DNA from: Basidiobolus ranarum
Taxonomy: Eukaryota > Basidiobolomycota > Basidiobolomycetes > Basidiobolales
Direction: 5' to 3'
DNA length: 30,348 nt
NCBI GenBank assembly: GCA_040143965.1
Contig: JASJQH010006976.1
Span: 1-30,348 of the forward strand
Shown: positions 21,465-30,348 of the stretch, in pieces
Layout: every line of letters starts with the position of its first letter
Numbering within the stretch: position 1 is the stretch's first letter
Notes under the pieces: model-generated
Told to the model about the DNA's origin: nothing
Seen by the model: only the letters and a program-made list of their open reading frames with translations
Databases searched by the model: none
Made by a program: the position numbers and the translations under genes

Positions 21465-22160
21465 TCAGTTCTTCTTGTTGTTCAAAACTGTAAATACAAA
21501 CTCTGGTTTATCCTCATCATCAGTCACTTGCTCTACTTCAAGATCATGATAATTATCAATGATAGCCACTGCTTTATGAAGAATCTCTGGCTTGTAGCTC
21601 GTGGTGATTGCTATTGAGCGGATACCACCATTGACTCCTGCATCAATACCAGCTGGAGCATCTTCAAAAATGATGCATTCTTCAGGTTTGAATCCTAATT
21701 TGGAGGCAGCTGTCAAGTATCCTTCAGGATGAGGCTTACCGTGGGTAACTACGTCAGCAGTGATAAATATATCAGGAATAGGTAGGTTCATTTGTCTTAA
21801 TCTGCCTTCAGCCATTGAACGGGTTCCGGAAGTAACGATGGCCCAACGTTCTCTTGGAAGTTTGTTCAAGAGCTCTACTACACCAGGAACGACAAATACT
21901 CCTTCTGATTCATTCTCTAGCAATACCTCCCAGGCGTTAGCCTCCTCAATAGTGATAACGCGACCAGCTGGGGCGAACTTGTTCATTACCTCGATGGACC
22001 GTACACCATGGCAGTATTCAATAATAGGTTGTGGATCAATTCCCATCTTGTTGGCCCAAATGGTGTACTGCTTTTCAACGGCAAGAATAGTATTGACTAA
22101 TGTGCCATCCAAATCGAACAAAATAGCCTTAGCGCGTAGTTGCATATTATCGGAAGTCAT
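21465..22160 (-). CDS. HAD-family sugar/glycerol phosphate phosphatase (DOG/GPP type)
   Basis: The 231-residue protein starts at the ATG at 22160 (MTSDNMQ). The two codons before it in frame begin with TTG, which is not a normal start. All HAD motifs are present: motif I FDLDGTLVNT with nucleophile Asp16 and acid/base Asp18, motif II VTSGTRS (Ser/Thr near 110-111), motif III Lys142 in HGKPHPEGY, and motif IV FEDAPAGI with Asp167. A helical cap follows motif I. The GKPHPE/FEDAPAGI pattern matches yeast 2-deoxyglucose-6-phosphatase (Dog1/2) and glycerol-3-phosphatase (Gpp1/2), cytosolic enzymes that remove phosphate from small sugar or polyol phosphates. Which of the two activities it has cannot be told. 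It has no intron, unlike its larger neighbours, but base composition is not strikingly different. Confidence 0.93.
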   Translation of the reverse strand: MTSDNMQLRAKAILFDLDGTLVNTILAVEKQYTIWANKMGIDPQPIIEYCHGVRSIEVMNKFAPAGRVITIEEANAWEVLLENESEGVFVVPGVVELLNKLPRERWAIVTSGTRSMAEGRLRQMNLPIPDIFITADVVTHGKPHPEGYLTAASKLGFKPEECIIFEDAPAGIDAGVNGGIRSIAITTSYKPEILHKAVAIIDNYHDLEVEQVTDDEDKPEFVFTVLNNKKN

Positions 22161-23562
22161 TTTCAAAGGTCAATTATATTACTAGAAGGGTGAGAGTTTG
22201 TATGAGTTGTTTGGATCGATGCTTGTTTATTATAGGAAACGGTTTCTTATCAAGAAATCATCGCATTGGCTTTCCGGTGAGAATAGGACTATTTTTAGAT
22301 AGATTTCTATGTTTTCGTTGGCCAGAATCAGTCCACATCCTCCTTAAAACGCTCATTGGCTTTTCTATTAATATAAGAATCGATATGGAATGCCTGTAAC
22401 AGGGTGCATTGGACTGGGCTAGAAAACACGATTTTATGCTGATAGTTTGGTATCAGGATCAAAGGCAATTTCGGGAAGATTTTGGCCCCAAAAAGGAATC
22501 AATTTAACGGACAGCTGAGTTATATCACTAAGTCGTGTGGTTACTGGGTAATTCGATATCAGGAATGTCTCAGTTTTCGCACCATTTGAAGCATTGAATT
22601 AATTCGAGCAATCCAAGCAATCCAAGCAATTCGAAATCACCACATACTTGTATTCGCCACCACATAATATCCAATTACAATTGGAAACGATCATGGCTAT
22701 TCAGAACACTATCCCACATCTGGGGTAGCCAACAGAGCGCTATTTCGCTATTTATGATAGAGCAGATATTTCTTTGAAGTATAGTTTAGTGCTAGAAGTA
22801 ATGTTCAGGGTTTAGGTTGAATAGACATAATACAAGAGACCTTCAATGCCACATGGCTAAGGTATGGTGATTGCAATGATGTTTATGCACGTCACAGAAT
22901 GATTGATGTAAGAAGTTAATCAACCGGTTCCTCTCAGTGAGGCTGTATAGTTTGACTTGAATATGATGTGCGATCAATTGTCAATCAATCATAACTGATT
23001 GTTAGTCTAAGGGGGTACTGACAACTATTGCGCATCTATGTTAAACTTTGGTCTGACAACTATTGCGCATCTATGTTAAACTTTGGTCTTGGGGTTGATT
23101 AGGATATATTTCGGGATCTCTTTGATGCGTATTCAGGTCAAGTGTATCACTTAGGTGTATCACTATTGTCCACATGGTAAAAGCTCGGATTACAACCGTT
23201 TATCATGTCTTGTTAAGCTTTGTTGGGGCATCTCCTAATTTCGCGATCAACTGGTATCTTAGAGCCTGTATAATACTGGATACTCTCTTTCCACTTCAGA
23301 AATCACACAAAGATCAGACCCTTTATATCTTTGAATCTAAGACTAGATATACATCTTTAAGCCAATCAGCCCATCGTATAAATGAAATTTGTCACTTGCA
23401 AAACAACTCATGGTCTCAAAAACCTTGGCCCAAACTTGAAAACCACATAACACTCTACGTTTACTGGCTATTGTATGCATACCCCTTCAGACATCTGAAC
23501 TGACGTTATCATTACTTTCATATGAACATGAACAAAACCTGGTTGTTTGACTTACTTGGCAG
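22161..23562. other. Spacer upstream of the phosphatase and orphan genes
   Basis: This 1.4 kb probably holds the promoters of the two divergent genes on either side. A 109-codon plus-strand frame (23174-23503) has no family resemblance, promoter or signal peptide and I do not call it a gene. A perfect 35-bp tandem duplication lies within. Near 22605-22635 short CAATCCAAG-like units recur. Confidence 0.45.
23018..23087. repeat. Perfect 35-bp tandem duplication
   Basis: A 35-bp unit beginning CTGACAACTATTGCGCATC is repeated exactly at 23018-23052 and 23053-23087, and the next two bases again begin the unit. The lack of any mismatch points to a recent duplication in noncoding DNA. Confidence 0.9.
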
Positions 23563-23570
23563 TATATAAG
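23563..23570 (+). promoter_or_regulatory. TATA box of the orphan gene at 23638
   Basis: TATATAAG lies 75 nt before the ATG at 23638, the same arrangement as for recognised genes in the window. Confidence 0.5.
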
Positions 23571-23637
23571 TGTAAAGAAGCATCTACCTCATTCACTAGA
23601 GTTACTCTACTTGTTGAGATACCCACTGTAATTTCAT

Positions 23638-24033
23638 ATGTTCATGTGTTGCTTTCCGAGACGCAGTAAAAATGGCAAGAGATCAGCTACTCACGACAAA
23701 AGTGGATTTGTCCAGCTAAAAGACACTGATGGACTATCCATTCATTCATATTCTTCACTTGAAGAGAGTACGAAAATTCAAAAAATCCCTAGCTGTCCAG
23801 AGATGGTTCACACACCCACTATTTACTCGTCTGGGACGAGCTTCCTACGACCCTACTTCAAATGGAACCAACCAAAACCACATACGGACAGCTTTAGGTC
23901 TGTCACGAATGGGATCCAAGTATCTTCAGATTTTGAGGAGGTATTGATGTATGGGTTTCTACTAAATGATGGCTCAAATACTAGAATTCCAACTTTATAT
24001 ATCAGTCTCACTCCCGCGTTAGTCAACTTATAG
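23638..24033 (+). CDS. Small orphan protein with Cys-Cys N-terminus
   Basis: The unspliced frame gives 131 residues that I do not recognise. It starts MFMCCFPRRSKNGKR: adjacent cysteines followed by a basic cluster, a pattern common in proteins held to membranes by palmitoylation. The rest is Ser/Thr-rich and hydrophilic, with no membrane segment or domain. A TATA box 75 nt upstream and AATAAA at 24103-24108 frame the gene. An alternative model splices a short intron (GTATTG at 23941 to ACTAG at 23984, with CTACTAAAT as branch site). That shifts the tail to another open frame ending at 24107 (141 residues, including YLESPLPPVNTIPFNVF). At 44 nt it would be the shortest intron in the window, and its stop would overlap the poly(A) signal. 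I keep the unspliced form with little preference. Confidence 0.5.
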   Translation: MFMCCFPRRSKNGKRSATHDKSGFVQLKDTDGLSIHSYSSLEESTKIQKIPSCPEMVHTPTIYSSGTSFLRPYFKWNQPKPHTDSFRSVTNGIQVSSDFEEVLMYGFLLNDGSNTRIPTLYISLTPALVNL

Positions 24034-24107
24034 AGATAATTGCATACTTAGAAAGTCCACTGCCACCAGTAAATACTATACCTTTTAATGTATTTACATG
24101 TAAATAA

Positions 24108-25232
24108 ACTATTCGACGCTTCGCATTAATAAGAAACTTTATTTTTCTTGCCTTGACCTTGTAACATTTATTACTATTGCTATTGCTATTGCTATATAAC
24201 AAACACAATTCGACTATATAATCTGCGTTGCATTACACAAGAATCCAAATATTTGGAACATCATTGGAATGTCGCAATTTGTCAATATTAAGCATAAATT
24301 TTAATTTAAATTATTGAATGTCACTTACGGTTACTCTTGTGAGTGATCAACTCTGGTAAATTTTAACCTTGTAATAGGGATCCTCTCCACGAGCCAACCT
24401 AATTTAAAGAATGTGACATCAGGGATTTCCACGCAGATAATTTCAATATAAAACCACAAGTTAAACATATCAGACGACCAGGAACAAATAACAGTGATTT
24501 TCGGACTCGACACTAGTATAGTTATTGTTCGCGGATGGTTGATAATGTATATGGAATGACTAATATGAAGAGTAAAGGTACACTCAGTCTCTAGCCGTTT
24601 TTAAAGTGATCTTAACGTTATTTATCTAGGTGTTTGGGTGGGTTTTGGCATATGCAGACGTAATGAACAAATACCAAACTCGCCCTACATACAACTACAC
24701 TACTAAGTAAAACTCTCAATAAGTCGTACATGATGTTATATTAAGGGAATACAGCCTTCAAAATCTAAAGGAATTAATGCCACGTTGTAAATATACTCCG
24801 AGAGTCCGTTTGAAACGATGCTATCTACACGTCACGTGTCACTTCGTATTTAGATTGATGAAGTCATTAATCTCATCGGTTTCGTAATTTCGGACATTCA
24901 TTTTGACGTTTATTGCATACACGTATACTCGATACGCCTCACCACATCCTACAGGCTCTCACATAAACGACAAACCGTTTTAAAGATTCATATACACTAA
25001 AATTTTCATTGCGACAACATCATATCCCCGTTTTGTGAGTAACATTTTGACGAATTCGCCTTGTTTATTAAGTAACATTATTATTGCACTTCAATACATT
25101 GTCACTTTTATCTTTAAATCCGTCTTCGAGAGGTATCCAACACTAAAAAAAACCAAGCGTTCCTTTTGAAAAATACTCGGATTAATCACTTGTTACAATA
25201 CAATCAACCTCGACAACACAGTATTTTCAAAT
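24108..25232. other. Spacer and promoter region of the sorting nexin gene
   Basis: No gene was found in this 1.1 kb. Near 24169-24196 there is a short imperfect run of TATTGC-type hexamers. A 13-bp palindrome containing an E-box is listed separately. The last few hundred bases presumably contain the sorting nexin promoter; no clear TATA box is present, unlike the other genes. Confidence 0.45.
24827..24839. promoter_or_regulatory. 13-bp palindrome with CACGTG E-box
   Basis: ACACGT-C-ACGTGT is a perfect palindrome around one base and contains CACGTG at 24833-24838, the classic target of bHLH factors such as Pho4 or Cbf1 in yeasts. It lies about 400 nt before the sorting nexin start. Function is inferred only from the motif. 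Confidence 0.3.
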
Positions 25233-27931
25233 ATGTATGAAGACGACATGACAGCGTCTTTTTTTCAATCCAACCCGGAAACCATTTCTCCCCCTCAATC
25301 GGCTTATTTTTCAACTACTTCAGTGAATCCTGCTTTGGGGGATTTGGCAAATCCGTGGGGACCTCAGGGTAGTGGTTCAATAAGTATAGATACTGTACTT
25401 GGTAAGTGAGAACTTACACTTAAGAGAATATTTCGTATAATTATTTATCACCTTCACCTACTTTAACAGACGGTATAAAACTGGCGCCCATCTATGAAAC
25501 AGCTTTTACTTTGGCCAATCCAATAAATGATCAGATTACTAAAGAATCACTCGATAAAATATTAAGCCTTAGTGGGCTATCTTCCGCTTCGCTTGAAAAA
25601 GTACCGAAAATACTAAGTTTCTTGAATTTAACCTTATGAATTAAGGACTCCAGTTTGAAGGGAAATTTCCATTAACCTATTTACTTTAGATATTGACAGT
25701 AGGTCTTCCAGTTGACCGGTCCAGTATTGATCGAAAAGTATTTGATGTATTACTTACTTTAGTGGCACTTTGTCAAAAAAATATGGGTAAGAATTTCTAG
25801 GATGTTTAGAATATGATCACCATATCACTAAATATAAAAATTTTCTCTCCACAAATTAGAGGTGTCACTAGAAAATATCGTTACTCATAAACAAGGTAAA
25901 CATAGAATATTTATGATACATTGATTTGAAAATTCTCAATACTTTGTTTCTAACTGGTATCGAGTTTGCAGATCTACCTACACCGTTACTCCCCAATCTC
26001 TCAAGCATTGATTTCACCAGAAAAATCGTACCATCAAATGGCACTGCTAGTGTAGTAACCAAGCCGGAGCGTTCAGCTGGGGAGTCGGATCCTTGGCGAA
26101 CTGACAGTAGCACTATTGTATCATCAAATGACCTAGCTAGCGTAGAAACCAAGCCGGAACGTTCAACTGGGGAGTCGGATCCTTGGCGAACTGAGAGTAA
26201 CCCAATCGTACCAATAGATTCCATTATATCGGATAAGCCTTTAGGTCAATCTAGATCAGATGGGTTGCCGGTATCCAACGGGTTTCCAACCATTTCTAAT
26301 GATGCCAAGTTGCTTATGGAAGATGATTTGATTTCCGTACAAATTTCTTTACAAAAAGGAGGCATGATATTTAAACATGTAAATTACACGGTGGAATCCA
26401 AAGTAAGATTTATCAGTTACAACAGGTCAATTGTTATTTGGGAGATATTTACCTTTGCTTTCTTTTAGCAACATTTGTCCAGTGTTGTTCGAAGATACAG
26501 TGATTTTTGGTGGTTATTGGAAATATTGAGCAAAAGGTATCCATCTCGTATGTTGCCCACCATACCACCCAAGAGAATTGGAGGTAAATAGTCAACAGAA
26601 ATGATGGATTTTGACTTAACCTGTATTACTATTCAGCCATGAATTAATCCCAAATGATATGATTTTAGGAGATGAAGCATTTCTTGAAAGGAGACGCAAA
26701 GGATTGACTAGATTTATAAACTTCATCGGAAGACATCCAGTTTTGAAAAAGGATGATATTACCATTGTATTTCTAACTGAACCAACGGTAGTGAAAATCT
26801 TAACGTTTATCTTTGTAACTGAATTCTAACACTACTCCATGCCACTTTACAGGATATGGGAAGTTACCGAAAGCTACATAAAGTTAGTATCGATGGAGAA
26901 TTTAGATCAATCGAAGTTACGGATCACATGAAAGCCGCTATACCTCATAATTTGGATGAAAAATTGAACACACTTCGTGGGAGATTAGATGCTTCTATCG
27001 AATACTATAACAACCAGTGCATGCTAATGGAACGTATAACAAAGCGACAAGGGGGTAAGTGCCACATACTGCCAGTTTATCCTATTTCTAACTAACTAAA
27101 TCATTATAGGCACTTCAGACGATATTCTACGATACAGTCAAGTATCAAAGTAAATTGACTCAATCTCCTGACGTATATTCATTGCATGCCCTTCATTAAC
27201 ATACTTGATATACGTTAGATCTTTGGCAGAAAACGATAAAGAATGCCACGACATTGACTGTTACAGTTGCCCACAAATTGCGAATGGAATCAATATGATA
27301 TCTGATTGCTTTAAACAAGTGAGCTCTATAAAAAAACGAGAGGTATGTAGATTATGGGATCCGGTATACCTAGCGTATGATGACTCATTATTAAGTTAGG
27401 TTGATTCATCGGTCAATGGTGTAGTTGAAAGCCTGAGGCGACAAAAAGAAGTAATTATTTCTTTCAAGGTAATTCCAACATTCCCATTATTTTAATACGG
27501 AGCTTTTACCCTGATCCTAACCCCAACCCAAAAATCACAGGAGCTTCTTGAACGCAAAGATAAAATCATCACAAGCGAGGTAGACACCCTCGCTAGTCGA
27601 ATTCAATCGAATCAAGAAAAGTTGAATCATCTTCGTAGTTCCAATGGATCAGCAAAAGAGATTCAGAAGTTAACTAGTTCTATTGAACAGGTATGTTATC
27701 ACTCAATGTCAACTTTAGATTCAATTTACTCACAGTACGTAGGACCAGAAAGAAATCATCGATTCTAGAAAGCATGAAGTATTTATTCAATACTGTCTAT
27801 GGTGTGAGTTACAGTTCTATCATCAGAATGCTGCCTTTGCTACTTTACTCTACCAGCATTATATCAGCGATCAGATCAAATTTAACACGGAGATAACTCA
27901 AGCATGGACAGACTTGTCGAGAGTTTTGTAA
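25233..27931 (+). CDS. MVP1: Sorting nexin MVP1/SNX8 type (PX-BAR)
   Basis: Thirteen exons are proposed: 25233-25401, 25470-25600, 25690-25786, 25860-25895, 25972-26402, 26469-26583, 26669-26787, 26853-27054, 27110-27149, 27219-27342, 27400-27468, 27541-27690 and 27743-27931. They give 623 residues. Residues about 58-144 resemble the EH-like region of fungal Mvp1 ([12 protein letters not shown], then [20 protein letters not shown]). A linker with a duplicated 30-residue unit follows. The PX domain (about 255-370) has RRYSDF (296-301), PPKRIG (321-326) and [11 protein letters not shown] (335-345), the PI3P-binding elements. The C-terminal 240 residues are helical, charged and coiled-coil-like, as in a BAR domain. 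Mvp1 sorts membrane proteins at endosomes and binds PI3P. All introns are GT-AG, 52-89 nt, with consistent phases. The donor after exon 9 (27150) was chosen because it alone keeps frame with exon 10. Confidence 0.93.
26025..26204 (+). repeat. Tandem 90-nt coding repeat (2 x 30 residues) with DPW motifs
   Basis: Inside exon 5 of the sorting nexin, two 90-nt units (26025-26114 and 26115-26204) encode similar 30-residue segments, each with TKPERS(A/T)[11 protein letters not shown] is at residues 184-186 and 214-216. DPW/DPF motifs bind the adaptin appendage domain in endocytic proteins, so the unit may be an adaptor-binding peptide that has been doubled. The minus-strand frame over it is a shadow. 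Confidence 0.85.
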
Positions 27932-28529
27932 GCTTTTGAACCTGAGTCATGGATATCTTCGTGTTGATAGTGGATACATCGTAATGTCCCACAACATGCA
28001 CTAGATTCAACCAAACTAAAGTCATAGCATATTCACTAGATTCAAACTTAGATTCGAGCATTGTACCGTATAAATAATAAATTGGTGAGAATGCCACTCC
28101 AAATAGTAAATTGGTGAGAATGCCACTCCAATTTCCAATCAAGGGTAGATTATGAGGTAATTAGTGTAAGCTGAAGTTTTAGTTAAATTGGTCGGAGAAG
28201 TCCAGTTACTCAGAAAATCTAATCTGACCATGGCTTCCAATTTAGTGGAATTTCCCCGTACTTCAGTTGTTTATTAAATCGTACATAAGCTTGCTACTAG
28301 TACAGTGATGGAAATAGTAGTTACACTGTGTAATGATGATTGTATGGAATTCTAGATCATCTGCATATCAGTTGCGTCAAACAAATTCCAAATCAGCTGA
28401 ACCGATATAAAAGACAAGTTACTTCTGAATCACCACATCAATATTAGCCACATTCATCCATTTCCATTCGACACTTCTAAGATACAGTGAAATTCTTTGT
28501 AAATCAGCATTCACAAATTTACGAGTTGC
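27932..28529. other. Spacer between sorting nexin and histidine kinase genes
   Basis: This 600-bp spacer has AATAAA at 28076-28081, about 145 nt after the sorting nexin stop, which may be its poly(A) signal. A 29-bp tandem repeat follows: 25 identical bases at 28078-28102 and 28107-28131. The 86-codon minus-strand frame over it is not recognised. Confidence 0.5.
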
Positions 28530-30348
28530 ATGACTGGGTTGAACAACGCCCTTTCTATGTATACAGAGAGGACTACGTTAATCGATATGCCTAATAACCC
28601 TAACAGCAACAGGTTATTCTTCGATGTGTTATGCACTGAGAATCCCGAAACAATATTGAAAAATGAGCGCTCTATATCCTCGAAAGAATTCTACAACGAA
28701 CCACATCAACAAAAAAGCTGGATACATCGACTACACCTAAACCATAAGTTGTTCTTGATTTGTTTAACTTGGTTTATCGTATTTACTATCCTTGGGGCCA
28801 TAGTATTCGTTTATTGTCTCAACCTCGACCATGAACGACATCAAAATCAAATACTTCAAAGTTGTGCTCAGAAAACTACCGTTATCAAATCTGTAGTATC
28901 CCAATTATCTTACGATTTAGCAAGTTATGTATACTTTATTGATTCCGTTAAACAGTCGATGACCGCTGAAATATTCATAGTCTATTCTGAGCTTATGGAT
29001 AGAAATGGTTATGACTACATATACGGTTGGGTAAAATAGAGTTAGAAGCTATCAGTTTTGTTGTGAAACTAATTCACTTCTTTTATATTCCAGCATCCTC
29101 GGGTATTACATGCAGAGAGGGCCGAATGGGAGAAAGTAAATAACTGTAGCATAAGCGCATGGGAAACTGATACGTCTGTATTGGCACGTAGTGAAGACAA
29201 ACCGATGTATTTCCCGTTAAAAAATATGAACGGATCAGGAGTTAAACTGAAGGGTGAAGTTCAATATTCACCCTCATAGTAAGACAAATCTACTAATAGT
29301 AAATCCATATATAGGTTTGGATGCTCTGCAGACACCCCAAAGGGATTATATTGAACAGACTATTGCTACTAGAAATGCCTCCTTTACTATGGCAATGTAT
29401 TTTTCTTCGATATATGGCGATGGTGTAAGAATGTATATTCCAATTACGACTTCTAATGAATCCACAGCAATGTTCTCTGATCAGAAAAACGACATATCTA
29501 ATGGAGTAGAGGGAATTGTCACCATTACGGTTAGAATAGAATCAATACAAGCAAAAATCACTCCCTATGTTGCTGAACCAACGGAGATCACTATACGTGT
29601 AACAGATAAATCTAATGGCACACTTCTTTACAGCGACAGTACTGACGAGGGTCAAGACCAATTACCAGAAATAATGGCAAGTGACATGATGTTCTTGGGT
29701 TGTGAGTGGCTAATTCAATGCTTTTCACAAAAATCAGATTACACCAATACAAAAACTCCGGCCATTTTGTTACTAGTGATCATTTTATGTATTATCTCTT
29801 CGACTGTATTGCTTTTTGTTTACGTAAAAAGATATTTGAAGGCGAGAAAACAAATATTTGTGGGAAACAAATTGCTACAGTATTCTAATGCTTTGGTGAA
29901 AAACATGGCTACCAACAGTAAAGCTATATTGCTGAGCATCACCGACCCGCTATTACTATTTGATCGCAATGGAAAAATAACTGGAGCCAATACCTACGCA
30001 TTGTCCAAGACTGGTTACACCTCAGAAGATGTCCGTGCCTCCGAAGATCTGTATATTGGTGATGTGATCAATATCACCCAAAGACCAAATGATGTTTCAT
30101 GTCTGGTGATTGAACCAGGGATGCGGGAAGTCACCATCACTTGCAAAGATGGAACGCACTACTACGCTGAAGCGAACTTCAGTGAACAGACAGTCATTGG
30201 ATCTAACTATGCACAGGTGGTTACATTCCGCGACATATCTGCTAAGAAGCAAGCAGCAATCGAGCTGTGGAACGCAAAGAACAAGGCAGAGAGGGCCGAC
30301 AAGTCAAAGGGAGATATATTGTTGTACCTATGTCACGAGATCCGCAAT
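28530..30348 (+). CDS. CHASE-PAS sensor histidine kinase (5' part, cut by window end)
   Basis: Proposed exons are 28530-29030, 29094-29253 and 29315 onward; 565 residues are visible and the gene runs out of the window. After a hydrophilic N-terminus, TM1 lies at about 74-97. An outside region of about 270 residues follows. It includes YGWHPRVLHAERAEWE across the first splice and GLDALQTPQRDYIEQT, which fit a CHASE domain (P/R-V-AER and GLD...R patterns). TM2 is about 369-392. A PAS-like domain (about 410-545) precedes the phospho-acceptor motif LLYLCHEIRN with His561, normally SHEIRTP. CHASE domains bind small ligands, cytokinins in plants. CHASE kinases in fungi are known mainly from early-diverging groups. 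The ATPase and receiver domains should lie past the window end. The second intron's donor (GTGAAG at 29254) was chosen because it alone keeps the CHASE frame. Confidence 0.88.

Noticed and set aside
22161-22166. Two extra N-terminal codons for the HAD phosphatase
   Set aside because: The first codon there is TTG; the first ATG in frame is at 22160.
23174-23503. 109-codon plus-strand frame
   Set aside because: No family resemblance, promoter, signal peptide or poly(A) signal of its own.
27882-28142. 86-codon minus-strand frame
   Set aside because: It runs over the sorting nexin 3' end and a tandem repeat; a loose resemblance to CAP proteins did not hold up.

Overview
The window looks like nuclear DNA of a filamentous fungus, probably an early-diverging (zygomycete-grade) lineage. 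The genes have many short GT-AG introns (52-93 nt), with TACTAAC-like branch sites in several. TATA boxes lie about 60-95 nt before start codons and AATAAA signals follow genes. A histidine kinase with a CHASE-type sensor region fits that grade, because such kinases are reported mainly from early-diverging fungi. A lineage such as Basidiobolus is a guess; nothing in the window fixes the species. The tRNA-Leu(CAG) has normal leucine identity elements.

Layout. 1-3.1 kb: gene-free, with C-rich direct repeats. 3.2-7.9 kb: a complete six-exon PDR/ABCG full transporter. 9.2 kb: tRNA-Leu(CAG), minus strand. 10.1-10.8 kb: minus-strand remnants, one clearly the C-terminal half of a CAP/SCP domain. 11.0-12.0 kb: a secreted Gly/Asp/Ser repeat protein with a basic, dibasic-rich tail. 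12.6-14.2 kb: an intronless, GC-richer, bacterial-looking FAD aromatic monooxygenase (minus). 14.5-14.9 kb: a fossil scrap of a viral-type family B DNA polymerase between two 110-bp direct repeats, followed by about 1 kb of decayed coding-like DNA. 16.7-18.5 kb: a five-exon secreted berberine-bridge-like FAD oxidase with both covalent FAD residues. 18.6-21.4 kb: nothing clear. 21.5-22.2 kb: a HAD sugar/glycerol phosphate phosphatase (minus). 23.6-24.1 kb: a small orphan gene with a TATA box. 25.2-27.9 kb: a 13-exon MVP1/SNX8-type PX-BAR sorting nexin. 28.5 kb to the end: the first 565 residues of a CHASE-PAS hybrid-type histidine kinase, cut by the window edge.

There is no operon logic; the genes have their own promoters and mixed orientation. 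The efflux pump, aromatic monooxygenase and secreted FAD oxidase could all serve xenobiotic or secondary metabolite handling, but they are separated by long spacers and relics, and a functional cluster is only a loose inference. The housekeeping side is the tRNA, phosphatase, sorting nexin and kinase. I see no CRISPR, plasmid or phage system and no convincing undescribed multi-gene system. The best leads are the viral polymerase fossil, the likely transferred monooxygenase and the Gly/Asp secreted protein.
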